DNA from: Anaerolineae bacterium CFX9
Lineage (GTDB): Bacteria > Chloroflexota > Anaerolineae > Aggregatilineales > Phototrophicaceae
NCBI GenBank assembly: GCA_030263515.1
Contig: SZPD01000003.1
Location: forward strand, 1 to 39,381
Length of the DNA stretch: 39,381 nt
Direction of reading: 5' to 3'
The translations under genes and the position numbers were made by a program. The notes below the pieces were generated by a model. The model was not told the origin of the DNA, did no database searches, and saw only the letters and a program-made list of their open reading frames with translations. Shown in pieces: positions 1-7,716 of the stretch; position 1 is the first letter of the stretch, and the number at the start of each line of letters is the position of its first letter.

Positions 1-81
1 CAGGTCAAGTGTTCCAACCGCTTCAACGACCCGCTCGACGCGACTGCTCGGTCCGCTGACGGTCACCTGGCGAACCTCATG
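1..81 (-). pseudogene. In-frame continuation of cdaR beyond an amber codon (partial, runs off the window)
   Basis: Read on the minus strand in the same frame as the YbbR gene at 82-543, the bases after the TAG at 82-84 encode HEVRQVTVSGPSS followed by RVERVVEAVGTLDL. This is the typical start of a further YbbR repeat (Y/H-E-V-x-x-V-x-V-x-G-P, then V-x-T-x-x-[IL]-D-L). There is no frameshift: coding is simply interrupted by one TAG codon. TAG ends other genes here (polA, glgA, mgsA), so genome-wide recoding is unlikely. A sequence error, a real nonsense mutation or readthrough are all possible. The segment leaves the window at base 1, so its end is not seen. Confidence 0.6.
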
Positions 82-543
82 CTACGGTGTGCCTACGGAG
101 ACGACCAGCGGCGGCGGCTCGCTGATGACCAGCCGCACGGGAACCAGACGACTCTCCTGCACTTCCAGCGTGACGGTGATCTGGCTCGGCGAAATCCCCG
201 CTACCGTTGCGCGCCGGTCACGGGCCACACGGGCGGACAGCGGCACAGTGAAAGTTCCCGGACCGAGGTCGGAAAGATCGGCATATACGGTGATGTCGTC
301 TGCCGCCAGCAGTTGGCGCACCGAGCGCTGCGCACGAAGCTGAACGCTGGCTGTCGAGGTCAGCGTGGAAGCGTTGGTGATGATCAGCCCTTCATCGGGC
401 GTGACGCGGATCGGGATCCGTTCGGGCAGCCGCCACTGCTCAATCGGGTCAGACTGCGACATGGCAGTCATCCAGACAAAAAAGGCAATGACAAGCGAAA
501 TGCCGAACCAGATCAGATTGTTGACGAGTTGTTGGCGGTTCAT
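82..543 (-). CDS. cdaR: YbbR-domain protein, CdaA regulator (N-terminal part up to in-frame TAG)
   Basis: This 153-aa reading frame starts with a short cytoplasmic stretch and one membrane helix (about residues 8-27, LIWFGISLVIAFFVWMTA), followed by one extracytoplasmic YbbR repeat that ends in PPLVVSVGTP. YbbR/CdaR proteins normally carry two to four such repeats and modulate the membrane diadenylate cyclase CdaA. The ATG overlaps the cdaA stop codon as ATGA (540-543), so translation is probably coupled. The frame closes at TAG 82-84, exactly where a linker to the next repeat is expected, and repeat-like sequence continues in frame beyond it. The visible product is therefore probably truncated, unless the TAG is an error or is read through. 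Confidence 0.85.
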   Translation of the reverse strand: MNRQQLVNNLIWFGISLVIAFFVWMTAMSQSDPIEQWRLPERIPIRVTPDEGLIITNASTLTSTASVQLRAQRSVRQLLAADDITVYADLSDLGPGTFTVPLSARVARDRRATVAGISPSQITVTLEVQESRLVPVRLVISEPPPLVVSVGTP

Positions 544-1406
544 GAGCGGAGGTTCTTTTGCCCCTGCTGGCGATTAAAAAGCAGCGCGAACTGCTCCCGC
601 ACCTTCATCAGCAGGGAAGCCGTTTCATTCTGAGGCTGTCCATAAAAAGCGTTCAGCACGGTGCGCAGACGCTTGCCGTCCAGCTTCGGGATCAGACGCC
701 CGCCATTGGCGATCGTGATACGTCCCGTTTCCTCAGAGACCACGACGCAGATCGCATCGCTGACTTCGCTCATACCGAGCGCGGCGCGGTGGCGCGTCCC
801 CAGCTTGGGGCCGCCGACATGACGACTTGAGGACAGCGGCAGCACCGCCGCGGCCGCGGCGATTCTGCCCGACGTTTCGATGATGACCGCGCCATCGTGC
901 AGTTCAGTCTTGGGCCAGAAGATGGTCAGCAGAAGCTGCGGGCTGACATCGCTGTGCAGCGGAATGCCCGTGCGCATGTATTCATCCAGGCTGCTGTTGC
1001 GCTCCAGCACGATCAGCGCGCCGTGACGGCGTTCGCTCAGACGTTCACAGGCTGTAGCAACAGCTTCGATGACCTGTGCCCGCTGATTTTCCGCCGGCTG
1101 GCGGCTGATGATGCCGGCGCGCCCCAGCCTTTCCAGGGCGCGGCGCAGTTCCGGTTGGAAGATGACGGGAATGGCGACCGCCAGCAGCGTGATGATATTT
1201 TCCAGCAGCCAGCGGAGCGCGGTCAGGTTAAGCAGATTGGAGAGCAGGACGACCGCGACGAACAGAAACAGCATGCCGCGCAGAAGCGTCATGGCGGTCG
1301 TACCGCGGACGAGCAGGCTGGCTGCAAAGACGATCGACGCGACGAGCAGAATATCCAGTATGGCGTTGAAGTTCAGGCTTTCAAACGCCCACAGAAGCTG
1401 TTCCAC
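540..1406 (-). CDS. cdaA: Diadenylate cyclase CdaA (membrane-bound DAC)
   Basis: CdaA condenses two ATP into the second messenger c-di-AMP at the cytoplasmic face of the membrane. The 288-aa product has three N-terminal hydrophobic helices (about residues 13-33, 40-58 and 66-83), then a DAC domain. The DGA motif is at residues 171-173 (LHDGAVII) and the RHR motif at 205-207 (GTRHRAALG), both needed for ATP binding and catalysis. Length matches the family. The start is GTG (1404-1406). An AGGAGG lies unusually far upstream and overlaps the TAG stop of the TPR gene, so the two genes are probably coupled; a nearer AAGG may serve. The next gene, cdaR, overlaps by ATGA, which is the standard cdaA-cdaR arrangement. 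Confidence 0.95.
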   Translation of the reverse strand: MEQLLWAFESLNFNAILDILLVASIVFAASLLVRGTTAMTLLRGMLFLFVAVVLLSNLLNLTALRWLLENIITLLAVAIPVIFQPELRRALERLGRAGIISRQPAENQRAQVIEAVATACERLSERRHGALIVLERNSSLDEYMRTGIPLHSDVSPQLLLTIFWPKTELHDGAVIIETSGRIAAAAAVLPLSSSRHVGGPKLGTRHRAALGMSEVSDAICVVVSEETGRITIANGGRLIPKLDGKRLRTVLNAFYGQPQNETASLLMKVREQFALLFNRQQGQKNLRS

Positions 1407-1423
1407 GCGCCTTCATCTGCCTC

Positions 1424-3691
1424 CTAGCCGCCCAGTTGTGCGAGCAGCTTTTTGTAGTCATCAACGTGATCAGGTCCCAGTGCGATGATCTGCCGGATGG
1501 TTCCTGCGGCATCCTTGTTAAGACCCGCTTCAAGCTGAAGATCTCCAAGTGCATCCAGTTGTACAATCGCATCCCGCTTTCGCCCCAACTGCTTGTAGAT
1601 CTGAGCGAGGCGAGAGCGCAAACCAGTGTCGTTCGGGTAGAGCGTCACCAGCTCTTCAAGGAGCTGGGTGATCCGGTTGACCTGCCGGTTGCGGGCGAAA
1701 ATGCTCAGCAGGCTGTCCAGACGGCGCACCGCCTCAACCTGATTCCCCTGCCGGAAGTTCAGATCGACCAGCATGCGATGCGCCCGCTCATCTGCCGGCT
1801 CGATCTGGATGATCTCCTCATAGATCTTCTGTGCGCGGCGCATATCCAGCCGCATCTGATCAATATCCGCCATGCGGTGTTTGATATGCACGATCTTGTC
1901 TTTGGGAGCGCTGACACGGTTGGCGATCCGCTCTGCCAGCACATACGTATCCCTCGACTGATCGAAATTGCCAAGCTGATGATAGGTATCCGCCAGATCG
2001 ATGTACTGATCGAGCGCCTCATCCCAGCGTTCTTCGCTTTCCAGCAGCTCGATCAGGCTTTCGCGCACGGAAACATCCAGCGGAGCCAGCTCAAGCACCT
2101 GCGTCAGGATATCCGCTGCGCGCTCATTTTCGCCACGCGCCAGGAACGTCTTGGCGATCACGTTGTATTTGGTGATCGCGTTACGCACACGCCCTTCGCG
2201 CATCATGATCTCTGCCATCCGGATGTGAATCGGCAGATAGTTCGGAGACCATTCCACTGCGCGATGTGCTTCGTCCATCGCCAGCGTGAACAACCCCTGA
2301 CGCATATAACGGTCGATCAGCAGCACCGACTGCGTGAGTTTGTCTCCATGCGCCGCCATCAGGATGTCGATAACGCCCTTTTCGCCCTGTTCGCGCAGCG
2401 TTTCCTCAAGCTGACGGCGTGTATCCGCAACGCGCTGTTTCCAGTCCTTGCCTTCCAGCAGCGCGATAAAACGTCGGTTGATGGCGGTGAGCGTTTCCTC
2501 GTTCATCTGGTCGGTCATACGCGCCAGATGCGTGTAGATCGTCTCGACTTCAGCCGGGTTATCGATCATGTCCGGACGCAGAGAGGCGTCAAAAACCTGC
2601 AAACAGTGCAGCAGGGTCTTGGCGGCATTCTTGTGCCGGTTGAGCTTGAAATATGCCTGTCCCAATCCGTGCAGCGCGCCGAGCGCCAGGCGGGGATCCT
2701 CCGCGGCTTCGCTGAGCGGACGGATCGCTTCCTCCGCTTTCCCCGTCATCAGCAGCAGTCCGCCCAGATTCATCCTGAGCGCCGGGCTGATCATGCGCGA
2801 CTGTGCGAACTGATAGGACGCGATCGCCGACTCATAATTACCCTGACGGTGCGCCTCCATCGCCGCGAGCGCATCGCCAGCAGCTTCCAGCGCGCCGCCT
2901 TCGATCACCTGCATCGCCAGCAGCCCCAGCGCATCGTTGATCGACTCGCCCAGTGGGCCAAGCGGATCACCCTCATCCTGCGGCTCGCGCGAGGTCTCTC
3001 TCGTAACTTCCCGAACTGCCTTCTGGGTGCGCGCCTCCCGGTCAAACGTTCCCACGCGCTGCGCTGCCGGGGCGGTGTCATCTTCAGGCGGCAGAACCCG
3101 TCCGCCGCTTTCCAGGGCACGGAGCGTATTCAGCACCTGCGGGTTGTTCTTGTCCAGCCGCAGGGCGCGCTGCGCTGCCTTGAGCGCCTTGTCGTTCTCG
3201 TCGGTGCGCTGGAAGTTGAACGCCAGAGTCAGGAATTCGCGGACGGCTTTCTTCTTGTCGCCGATGCGCTCATACGCCTGCGCCAGCTTCATATGAACAG
3301 GGATCAGACCGGGGGAAAGTTTGGTCGCGCGATCCCAGTTGGCGATTGCCTTGTTCAGATCGCGCACACTGAGATAGATTTCAGCCACGTTGACGTACTG
3401 CTGTGCCGCTTCGCGCAGGCGTCCCATGCGTTCAAGCACATCAGCGCTCTTCTCCAGCGGGATCGGGTCATCAGGCGCAAGCTGGTGCGCGCGTGTGTAG
3501 ACCTTGAGCGCATCTTCCAGCCGTCCGACTTCGAGCAGCCCCAGCCCCAGATGAATGTGCGCCTCCGCGTCATCAGGAAATTCCTGAATGGCGCGTCCAT
3601 ACGAGGCGATGGCGACCTGCCAGTCCTGGTCCCACGCCGCAGTATGGCCCGCATTCATCGCTTGTTCGTATGCCTGCCGATTTCCGGGCAT
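1424..3691 (-). CDS. Large TPR-repeat protein
   Basis: The 755-aa product is built almost wholly of tetratricopeptide repeats. One block spans about residues 8-190 (for example DAEAHIHLGLGLLEVGRLEDA) and another about 270-750. Between them, at about 195-250, is a charged, Arg/Glu-rich linker. No signal peptide or membrane helix is seen, so it is probably a cytoplasmic scaffold. No catalytic motif is visible and the function is unknown. The ATG is preceded by GAGG at good spacing. The gene lies 40 bp after argF and 17 bp before cdaA on the same strand, so it may be transcribed with the c-di-AMP genes. That link is only contextual. Confidence 0.85.
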   Translation of the reverse strand: MPGNRQAYEQAMNAGHTAAWDQDWQVAIASYGRAIQEFPDDAEAHIHLGLGLLEVGRLEDALKVYTRAHQLAPDDPIPLEKSADVLERMGRLREAAQQYVNVAEIYLSVRDLNKAIANWDRATKLSPGLIPVHMKLAQAYERIGDKKKAVREFLTLAFNFQRTDENDKALKAAQRALRLDKNNPQVLNTLRALESGGRVLPPEDDTAPAAQRVGTFDREARTQKAVREVTRETSREPQDEGDPLGPLGESINDALGLLAMQVIEGGALEAAGDALAAMEAHRQGNYESAIASYQFAQSRMISPALRMNLGGLLLMTGKAEEAIRPLSEAAEDPRLALGALHGLGQAYFKLNRHKNAAKTLLHCLQVFDASLRPDMIDNPAEVETIYTHLARMTDQMNEETLTAINRRFIALLEGKDWKQRVADTRRQLEETLREQGEKGVIDILMAAHGDKLTQSVLLIDRYMRQGLFTLAMDEAHRAVEWSPNYLPIHIRMAEIMMREGRVRNAITKYNVIAKTFLARGENERAADILTQVLELAPLDVSVRESLIELLESEERWDEALDQYIDLADTYHQLGNFDQSRDTYVLAERIANRVSAPKDKIVHIKHRMADIDQMRLDMRRAQKIYEEIIQIEPADERAHRMLVDLNFRQGNQVEAVRRLDSLLSIFARNRQVNRITQLLEELVTLYPNDTGLRSRLAQIYKQLGRKRDAIVQLDALGDLQLEAGLNKDAAGTIRQIIALGPDHVDDYKKLLAQLGG

Positions 3692-3731
3692 AGAAGCCTC
3701 ACGCTTTGTCCGTCACACTCAACATTTCGTA

Positions 3732-4655
3732 TTACGCTGTATCTAATAGTGTAACCAGAATTGCTTTTTGCGCGTGTAAACGGTTTTCCGCCTGCTGAAA
3801 GACGGCAGACTGCGCACCATCCGCCACCTCATCGGTGATTTCGACGCCTCGATGTGCTGGCAGACAGTGCATGACGATAGCATGTCTGCGCGCCAGCTTC
3901 ACCAGATCGCTGTTGACCTGCCAGCCTTCAAAATCCCTCAGGCGGCGCTCCATCTCAGCTTCCTGCCCCATGCTCACCCAGGTATCCGTGTAGATGACAT
4001 CGGCATCAGCCGCCGCCTCACGCGGGTCATTTACAGCATGGAACGAGCCGCCGTTCTTTTCTGCCAGCTCGCTGACCGCTTCCATAAACTGACCATCAAG
4101 TTCATAACCGACAGGCGTGCCGATCACGAAGTGACCACCCAGGTGCGCCACCGCATGGACGAGCGACGTAGCGACATTATTGCCATCCCCCACATACGCC
4201 ACGCGCACACCCCGCACATCGCCAAGCCGCTCGCGGATGGTCAGCACATCCGCCATCGCCTGGCACGGATGATGCGTATCGCTCAAGCCGTTGATCACGG
4301 GAACACCCGCCCACTTTGCCAGTTCAACGACGTGGGCATGGGCGAACACACGCGCCATGATGATATGGGTATACCCGGCCAGCACGCGCGCAATATCGGC
4401 GATGCTCTCGCGCTTGCCAAAGCCGATCTCATCAGGGAGCATATTGATCGCAGTGCCGCCAAGCTGCTGCATCCCCACTTCAAATGAGACGCGCGTCCGC
4501 AAAGACGGCTTCTGAAACACCATCGAGAGAATTTTTCCGCGCAGGAGCGGCTGATTGCCCCCATTACGGAGTTCACGTTTGAGGTCAACTGCGAGATCGA
4601 TGAGCTGCTGGATTTCCTCGCTCGTCCAATCCGCCAGATCGAGAAAGTGACGCAT
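3732..4655 (-). CDS. argF: Ornithine carbamoyltransferase
   Basis: The enzyme makes citrulline from ornithine and carbamoyl phosphate in arginine synthesis. With the start at 4655 (MRHFLDLADW) the protein is 307 aa, the usual family length. The carbamoyl-phosphate loop is at residues 51-55 (SLRTR), HPCQ at 129-132, the ornithine-binding D-x3-SMG at 224-230 and HCLP at 263-266. The frame is open for 17 more codons upstream, but those residues do not resemble the family, and the -10 box of the likely promoter lies inside that stretch, so I prefer the later ATG. The SMG loop argues for OTCase rather than aspartate carbamoyltransferase. It is isolated from other arginine genes in this window. Confidence 0.95.
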   Translation of the reverse strand: MRHFLDLADWTSEEIQQLIDLAVDLKRELRNGGNQPLLRGKILSMVFQKPSLRTRVSFEVGMQQLGGTAINMLPDEIGFGKRESIADIARVLAGYTHIIMARVFAHAHVVELAKWAGVPVINGLSDTHHPCQAMADVLTIRERLGDVRGVRVAYVGDGNNVATSLVHAVAHLGGHFVIGTPVGYELDGQFMEAVSELAEKNGGSFHAVNDPREAAADADVIYTDTWVSMGQEAEMERRLRDFEGWQVNSDLVKLARRHAIVMHCLPAHRGVEITDEVADGAQSAVFQQAENRLHAQKAILVTLLDTA

Positions 4656-4696
4656 GATAATCCCGGGAGACGAAAAAGCGTTTAAGAGTGGCGCTG

Positions 4697-4725
4697 AGTA
4701 TACCACGCGCTCCCGTAATGTCGAA
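4697..4725 (-). promoter_or_regulatory. Sigma70-like promoter of argF
   Basis: On the minus strand TTCGAC (4720-4725) and TATACT (4697-4702) are 17 bp apart. The -10 is also preceded by TGG, giving an extended -10. It lies about 40 bp upstream of the argF ATG. An inverted repeat, CTCGTC (4726-4731) and GACGAG (4734-4739), touches the -35 box and could be a regulator site. Confidence 0.6.
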
Positions 4726-4772
4726 CTCGTCTGGACGAGCGTCCGTTTGCAGAAAAGGCAGCGGCGCAGCGC

Positions 4773-7589
4773 CTAAATGTCGGTCATATCCCGCCAGTTC
4801 TGTCCGACTGACGCATTGCAGACCAGCGGAGCGCGCAGATCTGCCGCGCTCTCCATCACATGGCTGACCAGGCGCGCGGTGGATTCAGCTTCGGCTTCGG
4901 GCACTTCAAGCACCAGTTCGTCATGCACCTGAAGCAGCATCCGGGCGCGGCTTTTTCGCTCACGCAGTTCAGCATGCAGCCGGATCATCGCCAGCTTGAT
5001 GATATCCGCCGCCGTGCCCTGAATCGGCATATTGATCGCTTCACGCTCTGCGGCTTGCTGGATCGTACGATTGCCCTGAAAGAGTCCGGGGAACGTCCGG
5101 CGGCGTCCAAACAGCGTGGTCAGGAACTTCTGCTCACGTGCCAGCCGCTTGGCTTTCTCGATATATTCGCGAACGCCGGGAAGACGCGCAAAATACGTCT
5201 CGATAAACTTCTCGGCTTCTGGCAGGGTGAGATCGCTGTCCCGCGCCAGGCGGAAAGCCCCCATACCATACAGCAGACCGAAATTCACCCGTTTGGCAAA
5301 GCCACGCTGCACTTTGGTGACCTGCTCCAGCGGAATATTGTAGACCAGCGCCGCCGTCGCCGCATGGATATCCTGCCCCTGATGGAAGGCTTCCAGCAGG
5401 TTCGGCTCCTGCGTGATATGCGCCATGATGCGCAGTTCAACCTGTGAATAATCGACCGAGAGCAGCAGGCAGCCTTCCTGAGCGATGAAAGCGCGCCGTA
5501 CTTCGCGTCCTGCCTCGGTGCGAATGGGAATGTTCTGAAGGTTCGGGTTGCTGCTGCTCAGCCGCCCTGTGCCCGCCCCCGTCTGGCTGTAACTGGTGTG
5601 AACGCGCCCCGTCTCCGGATGCACCATGTTCGGCAGGGCGTCTACATAGGTTCCCTGAAGCTTGGTGAGTTCACGGTAATGCAGGATCTTCTCGACGATG
5701 GGATGTTCACCGCGCAGATTGTCCAGCACATCGGCAGCCGTGCTGAAACCATGCGTCGTCTTGCGCAGACCTTCCGCCTTCAGCCCCAGCTTGCCGAACA
5801 ACACGTCATTGAGCTGTTTGGGGCTGTTGATGTTGAATGCGCCAAAACCGCCGCTGAGGTCGAAGATTTCCTGTTCGATGCGCGCGATCTCGGCTCTGAG
5901 GCGCTGGCTGTAGTCCATCAGGAACGGGATATCGAGCTTGATCCCGGTCATCTCCATATCTGTCAGCACCGGGACGAGCGGCATTTCGATCTGCTCGAAG
6001 ACATCGCGCGTGCTGGGCGGGTTGACCGTCCCCCACAGCGGATCGACCTCCGGATCGCCTTCCTGCCTGCCCAGCTTCGGTTCCAGACTGCGCACCAGCC
6101 GATAAGTCACCACTGCATCTGCCGCGGCGTAGGGTGCAGCGCGATCGATGGCGACGCGATCCATTGTGATCTGATCCTTGCCCTTGCCGATCAGTTCCGA
6201 GATCTGCGTCATGTTGACATCAAGTTCGCGCTTGGCCAGCCGTTTCAGCCCCAGCGACTCGCTGCGGGTATCGCGCACCCACTCCGCGATCATGGTATCG
6301 AACGCAACGGGCGAGACGACGATGCCATGCCTTGCCATGACCGCATCGTCATAAGCGGCGTGGTGCGCATACTTCGGTATCTTCGGGCTGGTGAGCGCAG
6401 GGCGCAGCGCCTCGATCACGGTCTCCAGCGGAAGCTGCCTGCCCTCTGCATGACCCACGGGGATGTAATAGCCCGTTTCGCCGTCTGCGCTCAGCGCAAT
6501 GCCGACCAGGACGGCGCGCATCTGATCCGTGCCGGTCGTCTCGGTATCAAAGGCAATGCCCGCCGCGCCGTTCATCACAGCGGCACAGGCAGCCAGCGCT
6601 TCCTCGTCCTGCACGATCACAGTGGGAAACAGTGTGGGCGGCGGCTCCAGCTCGATCTCAGGCTTTGCTTCCAGTTCCGCCATCGCGAACAGCGGAAGCT
6701 GCTCACCGGAGCGCGTCGTCAGGCGGTTCAACTGTTCATAGAAGCGCGTGAATTCAAGCTCACGGAAGATCGCCTCAACAGCGGCTTTATCAAAATCATG
6801 CGCCACACAAGCCGCCAGATCGAGCGTGATCGGCACATCCCGCCGGATCGTCGCAAGATCCTTGCTCAGGAAGGCGAGATCCCGCCCGGCTTCAAGCTTC
6901 TTGCGCACTGACTCCCTGATCTGGTCAAGATTCTCATAGATCGCCTCCAGCGAAGAAAACTGCTGTAAAAGCGCGGTCGCCGTTTTCTCGCCGATTCCGG
7001 GCACACCGGGAATGTTGTCACTGGTATCCCCTTCAAGCGCTTTCAGATCGATGAGCTGACGCGGCTCAAGCTGCCACTTTTCCCGGAAGCGGGCGACATC
7101 GTAAAGCTCATCGGGAACGCCGGGCTTGGGGATCGCCAGCCGGACGGTCGTATGGTCAGTCAGAAGCTGCAGCAGATCGCGATCGCCGGTGATGATGCGC
7201 ACATCCACCCCCTGCGCTTCTGCCTGCCGGGCGGCGGTTCCCATCACGTCGTCTGCTTCATAAGTCGCCAGTTTGAGCACGGGGATGTTGAACGCCTGTA
7301 CCAGCGCGTCGATCCGCCCCAGTTGGTGCGCCAGTTCATCAGGCATTTTTTCCCGTGTGCCCTTGTATTCGGCGTATAACTGATCGCGCCCGCTCAGCCC
7401 TTCGTCAAAGCTGACTGCCAGATAGTTCGGTTTGTCCTTTTCAAGGATATCCATCAGCGCGCGCGCAAAGCCGAAGACGGCGCTCGTCGGCTCACCCTTG
7501 CTGGTCATCAGCGGGCGGTTAATCTGCGCGAAGTAAAAGCGGTATGCCAGCGCATGACCATCCAGCAGGTAGAGCAGCGGGCGCGCCAT
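4773..7589 (-). CDS. polA: DNA polymerase I (with 5'-3' and 3'-5' exonuclease domains)
   Basis: This 938-aa protein fills gaps and removes primers during replication and repair. The N-terminal 5'-nuclease domain spans about residues 1-300 and includes the helix-hairpin-helix GVPGIGEKTA. The 3'-5' proofreading domain keeps the DxE motif (AFDTETTG) and a late YAAAD motif, so it should be active. The polymerase domain shows motif A (DYSQVELRI), motif B (RGFAKRVNFGLLYGMG) and motif C (VHDEL). The start at 7589 (MARPLLYLLDGHALAYR) has GAGGAG seven bases upstream and matches the family N terminus, so the 11-codon upstream extension is rejected. It has its own promoter and ends in TAG. Confidence 0.97.
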   Translation of the reverse strand: MARPLLYLLDGHALAYRFYFAQINRPLMTSKGEPTSAVFGFARALMDILEKDKPNYLAVSFDEGLSGRDQLYAEYKGTREKMPDELAHQLGRIDALVQAFNIPVLKLATYEADDVMGTAARQAEAQGVDVRIITGDRDLLQLLTDHTTVRLAIPKPGVPDELYDVARFREKWQLEPRQLIDLKALEGDTSDNIPGVPGIGEKTATALLQQFSSLEAIYENLDQIRESVRKKLEAGRDLAFLSKDLATIRRDVPITLDLAACVAHDFDKAAVEAIFRELEFTRFYEQLNRLTTRSGEQLPLFAMAELEAKPEIELEPPPTLFPTVIVQDEEALAACAAVMNGAAGIAFDTETTGTDQMRAVLVGIALSADGETGYYIPVGHAEGRQLPLETVIEALRPALTSPKIPKYAHHAAYDDAVMARHGIVVSPVAFDTMIAEWVRDTRSESLGLKRLAKRELDVNMTQISELIGKGKDQITMDRVAIDRAAPYAAADAVVTYRLVRSLEPKLGRQEGDPEVDPLWGTVNPPSTRDVFEQIEMPLVPVLTDMEMTGIKLDIPFLMDYSQRLRAEIARIEQEIFDLSGGFGAFNINSPKQLNDVLFGKLGLKAEGLRKTTHGFSTAADVLDNLRGEHPIVEKILHYRELTKLQGTYVDALPNMVHPETGRVHTSYSQTGAGTGRLSSSNPNLQNIPIRTEAGREVRRAFIAQEGCLLLSVDYSQVELRIMAHITQEPNLLEAFHQGQDIHAATAALVYNIPLEQVTKVQRGFAKRVNFGLLYGMGAFRLARDSDLTLPEAEKFIETYFARLPGVREYIEKAKRLAREQKFLTTLFGRRRTFPGLFQGNRTIQQAAEREAINMPIQGTAADIIKLAMIRLHAELRERKSRARMLLQVHDELVLEVPEAEAESTARLVSHVMESAADLRAPLVCNASVGQNWRDMTDI

Positions 7590-7627
7590 GACTTGACTCC
7601 TCAGTTGAAAATGCGAACACATGAGCG

Positions 7628-7658
7628 ATTATAACGCGGGTACGGCGTTCCGCGCCAA
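7628..7658 (-). promoter_or_regulatory. Likely polA promoter
   Basis: A perfect TATAAT (7628-7633, minus strand) lies 38 bp upstream of the polA start codon. A TTGGCG (7653-7658) sits 19 bp further upstream as a weak -35. Confidence 0.55.
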
Positions 7659-7679
7659 CCTTCTGCTGCGCAGAAACGA

Positions 7680-7710
7680 ACAGCGCACGGATTTTGCCTC
7701 CATGCGCTGT
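7680..7710 (-). terminator. Terminator-like hairpin after the 981-aa gene
   Basis: An 11-bp stem (7680-7690 pairing with 7700-7710, one G-T pair) with a 9-base loop begins 6 bases after the stop codon of the 981-aa gene. On the minus strand it is followed by TCGTTTCT, a weak U tract. It separates this gene from the polA promoter. Confidence 0.55.
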
Positions 7711-7716
7711 CAGGGC

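Noticed and set aside
1436-3754. 772-aa open frame on the plus strand
   Set aside because: It is antisense to the TPR gene, which has clear repeats and a ribosome binding site. Codon bias keeps the opposite frame open.
5598-6911. 437-aa open frame on the plus strand
   Set aside because: It is antisense to the exonuclease and polymerase part of polA and has shadow composition.
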